Origin: an uncultured beta proteobacterium
GTDB lineage: Bacteria; Pseudomonadota; Gammaproteobacteria; Burkholderiales; Burkholderiaceae_C
Assembly (NCBI GenBank): GCA_903924955.1
Contig: CAIYDK010000613.1
Span: 1-35,526 of the forward strand
Length of the DNA stretch: 35,526 nt
Direction of reading: 5' to 3'
In this document: positions 7,558-16,213 of the stretch, piece by piece
How positions within the stretch are numbered: the first letter of the stretch is position 1
Layout of the letters: every line of letters starts with the position of its first letter
Position numbers and translations under genes: made by a program
The notes under the pieces: generated by a model
Told to the model about the DNA's origin: nothing
Databases searched by the model: none
The model's input: only the letters and a program-made list of their open reading frames with translations

Positions 7558-8550
7558 ATGCAAGACCAGACCAAACAAAATCGCCTGATCACTATTCTTA
7601 CGTTGGTCGCCTTGGTGGCCATGATCAGCGCTTTTTTTGCCCCAATCTGGTGGGTATCACTCACCGCGCCTAACTATCCGAAGGATGCTTTTCCGGATGG
7701 CATTCGTATCCATTTTCATTTTGATGTGGTGAAAAACGGATGCAGCGCAGTGGGTGCCAGTACGCGTATGGGGTCAGAGACCATGCAGGCCGATATGGGA
7801 CCTGACTCCGAGCGCTACAACCCGATTCTGGATGCCAAGAAAGACGTCAACAAGGACGCGGCTGGACTGGACTGCGTTCACGAGATGAACACGATCAATC
7901 ACTATGTCGGGATGTTTCCCATTGCAACAGGTGCACCGGTCGAGAAGCCACTGGCAAAGTTTTTCTTTGGTTTTTTCGCTGTCATGCTGTTGGGCTTCAT
8001 CACGCCAGAGGGAAAGCGTCGTCAGCTCGTTTTGGGAAGTGGTTTTGCGGCAGTTGCAGTCTGGATGCTTGTGCACCAATTTGTCTTGGGCCACTTGGCT
8101 GAACACGTCAAGAACTATACGGCCGAGGCTGCAACGTTTTTCAACGAGCCAGCGCGTATCAAGGTATGGGGCGACAATGTCACCCTTTACAGTCAGATTG
8201 CCATGGGTGGCCTGATCGCCGCAATGTTGGTCGTATGGATTGGCGTTGCAAAGTTCCGACGGTTCGTGTTGTTGCTCGTTCTGGTCCCAAGTTTGCTGCC
8301 TCTGTATTTTGTGATCGAGTATGCCGGTTGGCTATGGTTCTTTGGTCACAATATGCATGCGTGGGGTGCTTTTACGGTCAAGCCGTTTATGCCGACCCTG
8401 TTTGGTGAGGGCAAGGTAGCTCAATTTTCTACGTATTCCTATCCATACTGGGGCTATGGATTGTTGATGGTGGTTTTCGTTTGTTTGACCCTGGCCATGC
8501 TGTTGCGTCGGCGCCAGTTACGCGAAACAGATCAAGGATTTGGGGCTTAG
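7558..8550 (+). CDS. nosB: NosB-type integral membrane protein of clade II nos clusters
   Basis: A 330-aa membrane protein with a TM helix near residues 12-32, a periplasmic loop of about 100 residues that includes LDCVHEMNTINHYVGM, then at least four more TM segments (about 134-150, 157-178, 213-228, 233-257) and one near the C-terminus (about 300-317). The order nosZ, cytochromes, then a polytopic protein directly before nosD, and the NHYVGM motif, are what is described for nosB, a gene of unknown biochemical role that marks clade II N2O reductase clusters. A role in assembly or electron transfer is presumed from its conservation only. It is separated by 1 bp from nosD. Confidence 0.8.
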   Translation: MQDQTKQNRLITILTLVALVAMISAFFAPIWWVSLTAPNYPKDAFPDGIRIHFHFDVVKNGCSAVGASTRMGSETMQADMGPDSERYNPILDAKKDVNKDAAGLDCVHEMNTINHYVGMFPIATGAPVEKPLAKFFFGFFAVMLLGFITPEGKRRQLVLGSGFAAVAVWMLVHQFVLGHLAEHVKNYTAEAATFFNEPARIKVWGDNVTLYSQIAMGGLIAAMLVVWIGVAKFRRFVLLLVLVPSLLPLYFVIEYAGWLWFFGHNMHAWGAFTVKPFMPTLFGEGKVAQFSTYSYPYWGYGLLMVVFVCLTLAMLLRRRQLRETDQGFGA

Positions 8551-8551
8551 C

Positions 8552-9928
8552 ATGGGTGTCAAGCGTTGGCTGATCGTGCCCACTTTGTTGTTGGGTATGA
8601 CCAGCCTGTTGGTGGCGCGCACGGCCGACACGGACGACGACACCAATCGTCCGCCTGCGTTGGGCGCGACTGCTGATCTGTCCACTGCACCCCGTGTAGG
8701 AGTGGATCGCCCAAAGCCGACATTTCCTTTGTACGAACGTGATAAGCGGGTGCATGGACTAAAGCCATTTCAGGCGTTGGTGGATGCAGCCAAACCTGGT
8801 GACGTTTTGCGTCCTCCTGCAGGGTCTTATGCAGGGCCTGTGGTGCTCACCAAGTCGCTCACGATTGAGGGTGGCGGTGTCGTTACGATTGATTCTGGCG
8901 ACCGTGGCACCGTATTCTCGGTTCAGACGGATGGCGCGGTGCTGCGCGGTCTGCATTTGACCGGTTCCGGCGACTCCCATGACACGGACGACTCGTGTCT
9001 GGATGTGCGGGGCCATCGCAATATTCTGGAGAACCTGGTCATTGATAACTGTCTCTTCGGGATCGACCTGAAGCAGTCGAACGACAACGTTCTTCGCAAA
9101 AATAAAGTCCGTTCCAAGCCTGTGGAACTGGGTGTGCGAGGTGACGGGTTGCGCCTGTGGTACAGCCACCGCAACTTGATTGAAGCGAACGAAATCTCCG
9201 ATTCTCGCGACATGGTGGCGTGGTACTCCAATGACAACATCTACCGCCGAAATGTAGGGACCCGCAGTCGCTACTCGATTCACTTCATGTTCGCCAAAGA
9301 CAACATCGTGGAGTACAACCGTTTTTACGACAATGCCGTAGGTGTTTATTTCATGTACACCGAAGGGGGGGTGTTGCGACACAACCTGATTTCGCACGCC
9401 ACGGGAGCTACGGGCATGGCGATAGGCTTCAAGGAAGCCAGCAACACGGTGATTGAAGGCAATGAGGTTATTTACTGTGCGATTGGGATAGGGTCCGATT
9501 TATCGCCCTTTCAACCCGATAGCAAGATATGGGTCAAGAACAACCGGTTTGCGTACAACGGAATTGCCGTGCAATTCACTAGCGAACTTGGTGGCAACGT
9601 GCTGAAGGACAATATTTTTGAAGGTAATCTGACCAACGTGGTGCAGGCGGGGCGAGGGAAGGCTGGTCTGAATGAATGGAATGGCAATTTCTGGGATGAC
9701 TACAAAGGGTTCGATCGGGATGGAAATGGCACTGGCGACACGCCTTACGAACTGTATGCCTACGCGGACCAGATCTGGATCGAACTACCGATCGCTCGGT
9801 TCTTCAAGACCGCTCCGGTGATGGAGTTGCTTGATTTTCTGGAGCGCTTGGCGCCTTTCTCATCACCTGAATTGACGCTGAAAGACGCCAACCCGAGATT
9901 TGTCAAACCAAATTGGGTTCTAGGATGA
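8552..9928 (+). CDS. nosD: NosD, periplasmic copper-centre maturation protein (parallel beta-helix)
   Basis: NosD works with the NosFY ABC transporter in building the CuZ centre of N2O reductase. The 458-aa protein has an N-terminal signal/anchor helix and a long run of right-handed beta-helix repeats visible as recurring N/D-rich turns (for example NILENLVIDNCLFGIDLK, NTVIEGNEVIYCAIGIG, NVLKDNIFEGNL). The C-terminus carries the conserved LDFLERLAPFSSP block. The ATG at 8552 is preferred over a TTG at 8540 inside nosB because it opens directly on the signal peptide. The stop overlaps the next gene by ATGA. A second, clearly related nosD is present at 17067-18287. Confidence 0.93.
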   Translation: MGVKRWLIVPTLLLGMTSLLVARTADTDDDTNRPPALGATADLSTAPRVGVDRPKPTFPLYERDKRVHGLKPFQALVDAAKPGDVLRPPAGSYAGPVVLTKSLTIEGGGVVTIDSGDRGTVFSVQTDGAVLRGLHLTGSGDSHDTDDSCLDVRGHRNILENLVIDNCLFGIDLKQSNDNVLRKNKVRSKPVELGVRGDGLRLWYSHRNLIEANEISDSRDMVAWYSNDNIYRRNVGTRSRYSIHFMFAKDNIVEYNRFYDNAVGVYFMYTEGGVLRHNLISHATGATGMAIGFKEASNTVIEGNEVIYCAIGIGSDLSPFQPDSKIWVKNNRFAYNGIAVQFTSELGGNVLKDNIFEGNLTNVVQAGRGKAGLNEWNGNFWDDYKGFDRDGNGTGDTPYELYAYADQIWIELPIARFFKTAPVMELLDFLERLAPFSSPELTLKDANPRFVKPNWVLG

Positions 9929-10779
9929 CTGATAGCGAAACTCCCAAGCCAGAACGTCCGGCAAAGGCTAGCAAGTCCAAGATGACGCGACAGGACCGCC
10001 GTCGCTGGATGCGCTCTGTTCTGCTGGCGGGCGGTGTTTTTGGTGCTGCACTGTCGGGCTATATGCCCCTGGCTTATGCGCAGCGAAAGCGTTTGCGACC
10101 ACCGGGTGCTCTAGACGAGAAAGACCTATTGGGTTCCTGCATTAAATGCGGTCAGTGTGTTCAGGTATGCCCCGTGCAAGCGATCAAACTGGCTGACTTG
10201 GTGGACGGGTTTGGCGTGGGCGTGCCTTATATCGACGCTCGTCAACAAGCGTGCGACTTTTCATGCGATGCGGTTCAATGCATTTTGGCTTGCCCAACCG
10301 GGTCACTGGCGTACCATAAGCCGGCGTTTTTGCCGGTGCGTGCAGGTGCTGTGCTGGCGGCTAAACCAATTTTGCTAGCCAAGGAGAAAGACCCGGAGCC
10401 AACCCTGAATCTGAAGGAGCGCATGGGCGTGGCGCATCTGGTTCGCCCCGAGTCGTGCCTAGCAGTTCAGGGCAAGGGATTCAAGGGTCAAACGCGCGGT
10501 CCTGCTTTCAAGGGGCGTATGCGCTACATGGATGTGGACCGATGGAAACCTATTGCTATAGCGGACCATCCGTATGACATACCCGAGTGCAACCTGTGCG
10601 TGTCCGAGTGTCCGGTTAAAGGTGCTATCTCCATTGAGACCTTTGTTGGCAGTGATGGGCGCCGCCGCAGTCAGCCCATCGTTCACGAACCTTGTGTGGG
10701 TTGCGGAGTCTGCGAGATGGTGTGCCCAACCGAGCAGCCTTGCATCGTGGTCGAAGCGCGAGAGGAGTGGAAAGTATGA
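9925..10779 (+). CDS. nosG: NosG/NapG-type iron-sulfur protein
   Basis: A 284-aa protein with an N-terminal twin-arginine-like segment (RQDRRRWMRS plus hydrophobic stretch) and four [4Fe-4S] cysteine sets: CIKCGQCVQVCP (72-83), CDFSC...CILACP (110-124), a set built from an upstream Cys at 178 and CNLCVSECP (222-230), and CVGCGVCEMVCP (257-268). This matches NapG and its nos-cluster homologue NosG, which with NosH form a membrane-bound quinol dehydrogenase that delivers electrons to periplasmic cytochromes c. The start at 9925 overlaps the nosD stop (ATGA), and the end overlaps nosH the same way. No nosR is present, as expected in clade II clusters, so NosGH is the best candidate for the quinol-side input. 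Confidence 0.9.
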   Translation: MTDSETPKPERPAKASKSKMTRQDRRRWMRSVLLAGGVFGAALSGYMPLAYAQRKRLRPPGALDEKDLLGSCIKCGQCVQVCPVQAIKLADLVDGFGVGVPYIDARQQACDFSCDAVQCILACPTGSLAYHKPAFLPVRAGAVLAAKPILLAKEKDPEPTLNLKERMGVAHLVRPESCLAVQGKGFKGQTRGPAFKGRMRYMDVDRWKPIAIADHPYDIPECNLCVSECPVKGAISIETFVGSDGRRRSQPIVHEPCVGCGVCEMVCPTEQPCIVVEAREEWKV

Positions 10780-11756
10780 GCGATCTGCACCGTCAGCGCT
10801 TCTTTGAACAAATCGGAATACTGTTCGGTCGCGAACCCAAGAAGCCCGTTGAATTTACTGAGCGTGTTCAACAAGTCCATGAGCTCAAGCGCATGGCCAA
10901 CAAGACCGATGTGCGGGCGGCCATCGTTCTGGCGCACAAAACGCCGCATGGCAACACGTGGCGCAATCGACGTTGGGCGGTTCTAATAGCCGTGAATTTG
11001 TTTTTTGCTGTTTCCTTCGGTTTTGATATCCAGATTCTGGAAGGCTCGTTGACGGCCTCGCGGTTGATTGGCTTTCACCTGATCGATTTGAATTCGGCAC
11101 TGCAGGTGATGCTGGCGCATAAGCACATCATTGTCAATTTGTTGATCGGCACCATGACTGTTTTGGTAATCTGGTTGCTGCTGGGTGGTCGTACATTTTG
11201 CTCCTGGGTTTGCCCTTATCACCTGGTGGCCGAGTGGGCTGAAAAGCTGCACTTATTTCTGGCACGCAAAAAATTTGTGACCGACCAGAACATGAACCGC
11301 AGGTTGCGTACCGCATTCTGGCTGATCTTTGCGCTAGCAACTTTTGGCTCTGGTTACACCGTCTTCGAGGCAATTTCACCTACTGGCATACTGTCGCGCG
11401 CATTGATTTATGGGCCTGGTGTGGCTCTCTTATGGGTTGCCGCGCTGCTATTGTTTGAGATCGTGATTTCACGGCGGGCATGGTGTCGCTATGCCTGCCC
11501 TATTGGTTTGACGTATGGAGTTGTGGGTATCCTGTCGCCGGTTCGTATCAAGTACAAAGTAGAGGGTTGTTTCCATGAAGGCGACTGTCGTAAAGTCTGC
11601 TTAGTGCCACATGTTCTCGAGACCGTCGTCAAAGGCCGCGCAGTTGACACCGAAGTGACCTTGGGTCCGGACTGCACTCGGTGTGGTTTGTGCGTGGACA
11701 CTTGTCCGACGGGGTCACTGACGTTTGACATCAAGGGACTGTCGAAACTGCTCTGA
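10776..11756 (+). CDS. nosH: NosH/NapH-type membrane quinol dehydrogenase subunit
   Basis: A 326-aa integral membrane ferredoxin. After a roughly 70-residue cytoplasmic N-terminus there are four TM helices with two cytoplasmic-side CX3CP motifs (CSWVCP after TM2 and CRYACP after TM4). A C-terminal ferredoxin domain follows with CFHEGDCRKVC and CTRCGLCVDTCP. This is the NapH/NosH layout. It is expected to oxidise menaquinol and pass electrons to NosG. The ATG at 10776 overlaps the nosG stop and has a strong AGAGGAG ribosome site. The next gene, nosF, starts about 45 bp downstream. Confidence 0.9.
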   Translation: MSDLHRQRFFEQIGILFGREPKKPVEFTERVQQVHELKRMANKTDVRAAIVLAHKTPHGNTWRNRRWAVLIAVNLFFAVSFGFDIQILEGSLTASRLIGFHLIDLNSALQVMLAHKHIIVNLLIGTMTVLVIWLLLGGRTFCSWVCPYHLVAEWAEKLHLFLARKKFVTDQNMNRRLRTAFWLIFALATFGSGYTVFEAISPTGILSRALIYGPGVALLWVAALLLFEIVISRRAWCRYACPIGLTYGVVGILSPVRIKYKVEGCFHEGDCRKVCLVPHVLETVVKGRAVDTEVTLGPDCTRCGLCVDTCPTGSLTFDIKGLSKLL

Positions 11757-11801
11757 GGCGTGCGATGCGCAGCTGTTATTCCACCTGAGATTATTGCCAT
11801 T

Positions 11802-12662
11802 GTGATTCGTTTTCAAAACCTTACCAAAACCTTCCGGCGCGCCCGGATTCTCGATGACGTCAACCTGCAAGTGGGGTTAGGAGAGCGGGTTGCACTGATC
11901 GGCTCCAATGGGGCCGGTAAAACCACCTTGATTCGCTGCCTGCTGGGCGAATATGTTCACGATGGGTTGGTCCATATCGATGGGCGTGATCCCCGCAAGC
12001 AGCGCACCGAGGTGCTGGGCATGATTGGCTTTGTGCCGCAATTGCCACCACCGCTCAAGATGCCTGTCGGTCAGTTGATCGAGTTTTCAGCCGCCTTGTG
12101 CGGTACCGCGCCACAACGTATCCATGAGATTGCAGATCGCCTGGGTCTGGATTTGAGTGGCATACTGGCCCGCCCCTTTGTCAAGCTCTCGGGTGGCATG
12201 AAGCAAAAGCTGTTGATTGCCATCGCACTGGGGCGCGATGCCAAGGTATTGGTTATGGATGAGCCAGCGGCCAACCTTGACCCCCAGGCCCGCAAGATAT
12301 TTTTTGAATTACTCGCCGAGCGCGCCAACAATGCCACCATGCTGATTTCCAGTCATCGGATCAATGAAGTTTCTTCGCTGGTCAATCGTGTGGTGGAGCT
12401 TGATATGGGCAAAGTGGTGTTGGATGAAACGGTGTCTGAGGATGTCGCGCTGAGCGGCATGCTGCGAGCAAAGGTTACCAGCAAGCGCCAGGAACCCGCT
12501 TTGAATAAGGCCCTTGGTCTGTGGGACTTTCAGGCTCTGGACGCTGACCTAACTGAATGGGAAGGACTGGTTGCAGGACCGGACCGCTTGCGCTTCTTGG
12601 GGATGGTGTCGCGCTATGTGTCGGTGGTCAACCACGTCTCCATGACTGAAATCGACTCATGA
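11802..12662 (+). CDS. nosF: NosF, ABC transporter ATP-binding subunit
   Basis: The cytoplasmic ATPase of the NosFY transporter that supports NosD in CuZ assembly; it is believed to export a sulfur species. Length 286 aa from a GTG at 11802, chosen because the ABC fold begins at once (IRFQNLTKTF) and because a GTG at 11760 would add 14 atypical residues. Walker A GSNGAGKTT is at 34-42, the signature LSGGMKQ at 129-135 and Walker B VLVMDEP at 149-155, followed by a D-loop (LDP) and an H-loop in SSHR. The last 90 residues are outside the core ATPase. It overlaps nosL by ATGA. Confidence 0.92.
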   Translation: MIRFQNLTKTFRRARILDDVNLQVGLGERVALIGSNGAGKTTLIRCLLGEYVHDGLVHIDGRDPRKQRTEVLGMIGFVPQLPPPLKMPVGQLIEFSAALCGTAPQRIHEIADRLGLDLSGILARPFVKLSGGMKQKLLIAIALGRDAKVLVMDEPAANLDPQARKIFFELLAERANNATMLISSHRINEVSSLVNRVVELDMGKVVLDETVSEDVALSGMLRAKVTSKRQEPALNKALGLWDFQALDADLTEWEGLVAGPDRLRFLGMVSRYVSVVNHVSMTEIDS

Positions 12663-13183
12663 GACGCCGTGCATTTTTGTTGGGTGGATTTTCGCTGACG
12701 TCCACTGCAGCCATGCTGCTTACAGCGTGTGGCGAGGACAAAGACCTGCCCAATGGCATGGCCGTTTTCAAATGGGACCGCGATGTCTGCACGCGTTGCC
12801 GGATGGCAATTTCTGACCACCGGTTTGCGAGTCAAATCCGTGGTGGCCCCAAAGACACTGTCTTCAAGTTTGACGATATCGGTTGTGCTGCCACTTGGTT
12901 GGCTGAAAAGGGCAAAGAATATCCGTGGATGGCCGACGTCGCCACCCGCATTTGGGTAGCGGAGTTCGCCAGCAACGGCAAGAACTGGTTGGATGCTACT
13001 GCCGCGCACTACGTTGGTGGCAAGACGTCGCCTATGGGCTACAACTACGCAGCTTACGCAAAGGCCCAGGGTGACAGTATTTCCTTTGACACCATGGGGC
13101 AGAAGACATCCTCGACTTGGCCAGCCAATTGCCATCCGGGCAGTGTGACGACGGCATCCGTGGGTTCTGCACTTTCGAAATGA
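12659..13183 (+). CDS. nosL: NosL, copper-binding lipoprotein chaperone
   Basis: NosL is an outer-membrane-facing lipoprotein that binds Cu(I) and supplies copper for N2O reductase. The 174-aa product starts with an arginine-rich N-terminus, a hydrophobic stretch and a lipobox ending at C24 (LLTAC). The Cu(I) site is visible as CTRCRM (C44, C47, M49), and the NosL fold continues to about residue 140 (DDIGC, WVAEF, PMGYNYAAYA). The C-terminal 25 residues are low in conserved features and contain a lone Cys. It lies between nosF and nosY, whereas the usual order is nosDFYL; the insertion of nosL between the ABC genes is a feature of this cluster type. Confidence 0.92.
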   Translation: MRRRAFLLGGFSLTSTAAMLLTACGEDKDLPNGMAVFKWDRDVCTRCRMAISDHRFASQIRGGPKDTVFKFDDIGCAATWLAEKGKEYPWMADVATRIWVAEFASNGKNWLDATAAHYVGGKTSPMGYNYAAYAKAQGDSISFDTMGQKTSSTWPANCHPGSVTTASVGSALSK

Positions 13184-13199
13184 ACAAAGATCTGACACG

Positions 13200-14027
13200 A
13201 TGAAACAACTCTGGCTCACGGCCAAACTCGATATGGCGGAATCCCTGCGGGCGCGCTGGTTCCTTATTTACACATTGGTTTTCGGCGGCATCGTTGCCTT
13301 GCTATTTCTGTTTGGCTTGACAGAGTCACGCGTGCTGGGCTTCATTGGTCTGTCGCGGTTGCTGGTGACCTATATTCAATTGACCATGGCCATCCTGCCG
13401 ATCTTTGTACTCATCACCACTGTGCGCTCTGTAGCGGGTGACCGGGAGGCCGGTGTCTTTGAGTACCTGCTGTCCCTGCCCGTGTCATTGGGCGCCTGGT
13501 TTTGGGGCAAAATTTTAGGGCGTTACCTCGTCATTTTTCTTCCCGTTTTCGGCGCGATGCTGATGGCGGTGGTGATTGCGCTGGTGCGCGGCATTCCAGT
13601 GCCGTGGGGCATTTTCGGGTACTACACCGCCTTGCTCGCTGTGATGGCTGCGTGCTTTCTGGGCATTGGTATGTTGATCTCGTCGCTGGCTCGCAGCACC
13701 GACATGGCTCAGGGCGCAGCCTTTATGGTCTGGCTCACATTTCTGTTGTTCCTCGACCTGATTCTGCTGGGCGTCATGATTCAGGGCAAAGTGGCCCCAG
13801 AGATTGCCGTCATGATGGCGCTAGCCAACCCGCTACAGGTGTTCCGCACCGCGGCCTTGGCACTGTTCGATCCGCAACTTATCGTACTGGGTCCGTCGGC
13901 CTTCGTGATTCTGGACACCTTCGGCGTGTTGGGGTACAAAATTTTTGCGTTGGCCTACCCGCTTGCTTTGGGCATAGCGTCCGCCGCCGTGGGGTTTGTG
14001 TTTTTCAGGCGAGGAGATTTGCCGTGA
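13200..14027 (+). CDS. nosY: NosY, ABC transporter permease
   Basis: The 275-aa membrane subunit partners NosF. Six hydrophobic helices can be seen (about 20-42, 52-75, 100-128, 138-160, 172-195, 245-268). Between the second and third helices is the coupling motif region RSVAGDREAGVFEYLLSLP, typical of ABC-2 type NosY permeases. The start is 16 bp after the nosL stop, and the stop overlaps the next gene as GTGA. Together with NosD and NosF it forms the machinery for the sulfur/copper centre CuZ. Confidence 0.92.
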   Translation: MKQLWLTAKLDMAESLRARWFLIYTLVFGGIVALLFLFGLTESRVLGFIGLSRLLVTYIQLTMAILPIFVLITTVRSVAGDREAGVFEYLLSLPVSLGAWFWGKILGRYLVIFLPVFGAMLMAVVIALVRGIPVPWGIFGYYTALLAVMAACFLGIGMLISSLARSTDMAQGAAFMVWLTFLLFLDLILLGVMIQGKVAPEIAVMMALANPLQVFRTAALALFDPQLIVLGPSAFVILDTFGVLGYKIFALAYPLALGIASAAVGFVFFRRGDLP

Positions 14028-14575
14028 CCGGTGCCGCCGCGCGGTGGCTACATGGCCCACGCCTGATGGGTCTGGTGGCTTTTTTGGTGAGCCATTTTGC
14101 AGTTGCAGCGGGCACCATTGCGCCTGCCGACAGCACCGCGTTGTTTGCAGCCGATTTGATTGACTTGGATAGCCAGGCCGTGACACTAGGCAAGTACCGT
14201 GGCAAACCGCTGATAGTGAATTTCTGGGCACGCTGGTGCGGGCCTTGCAAAGTTGAAATTCCGGAGCTGGTCAGCTTGCAAAAGCGCAACACCGGGGTGG
14301 AGGTGCTCGGGCTCAATCTGGAAAACAACGCACCCACCGTGCGTGACTTTGCGTTTGCATACGACGTCAACTACCCTGTCTTTTTGACTAAGGAATCAGG
14401 TCTGGCATTGATGCAGGCCCTGGGTAATAGCAAGTCAGTATTGCCCTTTACGGTTGTCATTAATCGCCACGGCAACATCGTCAGCACCCATGTGGGCGCT
14501 ATGACGCGTGAGAAGCTGGACGCTGCGGTTCAACTGGCTTTGAGATCGGTTCCCGAACCCAAGCAGTCGCCATGA
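14024..14575 (+). CDS. TlpA/ResA-like periplasmic thiol-disulfide oxidoreductase
   Basis: A 183-aa membrane-anchored thioredoxin. The GTG at 14024 overlaps the nosY stop and has GAGGAG eight bases upstream, so the much longer open frame to the left (inside nosY) is not used. Residues 13-29 form a signal anchor. The catalytic motif WCGPC is at 71-75 in a normal TlpA context (KPLIVNFWARWCGPC), and the cis-proline loop is in SVLPFTVVI. Inference: it keeps the cysteines of the SCO protein, NosL or the cytochromes c reduced, so that copper or haem can be inserted. TlpA-SCO partnership in CuA maturation is known from Bradyrhizobium. It ends in an ATGA overlap with the methyltransferase gene. Confidence 0.87.
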   Translation: MTGAAARWLHGPRLMGLVAFLVSHFAVAAGTIAPADSTALFAADLIDLDSQAVTLGKYRGKPLIVNFWARWCGPCKVEIPELVSLQKRNTGVEVLGLNLENNAPTVRDFAFAYDVNYPVFLTKESGLALMQALGNSKSVLPFTVVINRHGNIVSTHVGAMTREKLDAAVQLALRSVPEPKQSP

Positions 14576-15309
14576 CGGCCGAGCACGACATCAATCGCAG
14601 TTTTGGCAGCGAGGCAGTCAACCAGACGCAGCGCCGTGAGCGCATCCGTATTGTGTTCAACGCCGTGGCGCGGCGCTATGACTTGATGAATGACCTGATG
14701 AGCATGGGCATTCACCGACTGTGGAAACGCACGTTGGCCCGGCGCGTGGGGCATGTGCAGGGGCGGGTGGTCGATCTGGCCGGCGGCACCGGCGATGTTG
14801 CACGGCTACTGCTGCGGCCTGGGCGCGATGTCACAGTGTGTGACCCCAGCTTGGCCATGATGCAAGTGGGCCAGCAACGCAAAGGTGCCACGCAATTGCA
14901 ATGGTTGGCTGGCGAGGCCGAGAATTTGCCACTGGCCGATGGCACGGTCGATTTGTTGACCGTCTCCTTTGGCTTGCGCAATGCAACCCATCTGGAGAAA
15001 GCGTTGACCGAGGCTCTGCGTGTCCTCAAGCCTGGCGGCAGTTTTGTTTGTCTGGAATTTTCACAACCCGCGTTTTGGCTTGCACCTTTTTACAACCTGT
15101 ACTCATTTTTGGTAATTCCCCGCCTTGGGGCCGCAGTAGCGGGGGAACCCATGGCATACCAATACCTGGTTGAATCGATTCGGCGATTTCCTCCACAACA
15201 AGGTTTTGCTGATTTGATGCGTGCTGCCGGCTTCGCTGACGTGCGTTGGGAAAATTTGTCCTTTGGGATTGCCTGCCTGCATTTTGGTGTCCGCGCCCAT
15301 GAAAGCTGA
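14572..15309 (+). CDS. UbiE/MenG-family quinone C-methyltransferase
   Basis: A 245-aa SAM-dependent methyltransferase of the UbiE/COQ5/MenG family, which C-methylates demethylmenaquinone and/or the ubiquinone precursor. Family signatures are present: YDLMNDLMSMGIHRLWK (36-52), SAM-binding DLAGGTGD (68-75), SFGLRN (132-137), KPGGSFVCLEFS (153-164) and YQYLVESIRRFP (197-208). The gene overlaps both neighbours (ATGA with the thioredoxin, 11 bp with the MenA-like gene), so it is translated with the nos genes. Because its direct neighbour is MenA-like, I read it as a MenG dedicated to menaquinone, but UbiE enzymes can serve both quinones. Whether the genome has a second housekeeping ubiE is not visible here. 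Confidence 0.88.
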   Translation: MTAEHDINRSFGSEAVNQTQRRERIRIVFNAVARRYDLMNDLMSMGIHRLWKRTLARRVGHVQGRVVDLAGGTGDVARLLLRPGRDVTVCDPSLAMMQVGQQRKGATQLQWLAGEAENLPLADGTVDLLTVSFGLRNATHLEKALTEALRVLKPGGSFVCLEFSQPAFWLAPFYNLYSFLVIPRLGAAVAGEPMAYQYLVESIRRFPPQQGFADLMRAAGFADVRWENLSFGIACLHFGVRAHES

Positions 15310-16213
15310 TCGCCCGTCGGGCTTGATGTCCAGCCCCGGCCAAAGTCTGATGGTCTGGTGGACGGCCATTCGCCCACGCACCCTGAGTATTGCTGCAACA
15401 CCCGTAGTGCTGGGTTCCGCGCTGGCCTGGGCAGACGGCGCACCGATGCTGCTACCCGTTCTTCTGGCCACGCTTGCGTGCGCGCTGTTGATTCAAGTTG
15501 GCACCAATTTGCACAATGATGTTGCCGACTTTGAACGCGGAACCGACCGGCCTGACCGCGTTGGCCCCCTGCGCGTGACCGCTGCAGGCTGGGTGCGACC
15601 GGGCAGCGTGCGCACGGCAGCGCGATCCAGTTTTGCACTAGCGCTGGCTCTGGGCCTTTATCTGGTGCTACAGGGCGGCTGGCCCATTCTGTTGACGGGC
15701 GTTGCGTCGTTGGTGGCAGGCTGGTCTTACTCGGGGGGTGAGCGGCCCATTTCGCACACTGCGTGGGGTGAGGTGTTTGTGCTGGTGTTTTTTGGCCTCG
15801 TGGCCGTGGCTGGAAGCCACTGGTTGCAACATGGCGATGCCTTGGTCGATGCCCTGCTGTGCGGAACTGTCGTCGGTCTGCCTGCCGCTGCGGTCCTGCT
15901 GGTCAATAATTTCCGCGATGTCGAGAATGACCTGCGCAGTGGACGGCGCACCTTGGCTGCGCGCCTGGGAGATCTGGGTTCCAGGCGCGCTTATGCTGCC
16001 ATGGTGCTATTCCCGATTGCCTTGGCTGGCGTACTGGCCTTGCATGGGCGCACAGGAGTGTTGCTGGCCATCTTGGCAACGCCCTATGCCTGGGCACTGC
16101 TGCCGCGCCTGCAGCGCAGTGCAGGTGGCGCCGCCTTGAACGCGCTGCTGGGTGCCACTGCACGGCTGGGGTTGATATTGGGTGTCTTGTTGTCCGTGGG
16201 TGTTTTTCTATGA
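15299..16213 (+). CDS. menA: MenA-like naphthoate prenyltransferase (UbiA superfamily)
   Basis: A 304-aa integral membrane prenyltransferase with about nine helices. MenA joins a polyprenyl chain to 1,4-dihydroxy-2-naphthoate with decarboxylation. The two Asp-rich motifs are NLHNDVADFERGTD (70-83) and NNFRDVENDLRSGRRTLAARLG, which begins at residue 203; the middle loop reads YSGGERPISHTAWGE (144-158). The NNFRD...DxxxGRRTLAxRLG form is that of MenA rather than UbiA (4-hydroxybenzoate) enzymes. The ATG at 15299 gives an 11-bp overlap with the methyltransferase gene; an upstream start at 15221 would add residues from inside it. The stop overlaps the transporter start (ATGA). An MqnP-type enzyme of the futalosine pathway is an alternative. 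A menaquinone enzyme inside a nos operon is unexpected in a betaproteobacterium. Confidence 0.85.
   Translation: MKADRPSGLMSSPGQSLMVWWTAIRPRTLSIAATPVVLGSALAWADGAPMLLPVLLATLACALLIQVGTNLHNDVADFERGTDRPDRVGPLRVTAAGWVRPGSVRTAARSSFALALALGLYLVLQGGWPILLTGVASLVAGWSYSGGERPISHTAWGEVFVLVFFGLVAVAGSHWLQHGDALVDALLCGTVVGLPAAAVLLVNNFRDVENDLRSGRRTLAARLGDLGSRRAYAAMVLFPIALAGVLALHGRTGVLLAILATPYAWALLPRLQRSAGGAALNALLGATARLGLILGVLLSVGVFL

Noticed and set aside
13502-14023. Upstream extension of the TlpA-like gene into nosY, suggesting a longer fused protein
   Set aside because: The extra 174 residues are an out-of-frame translation of nosY with no domain character; the GTG at 14024 has a strong ribosome site and opens on a signal anchor.
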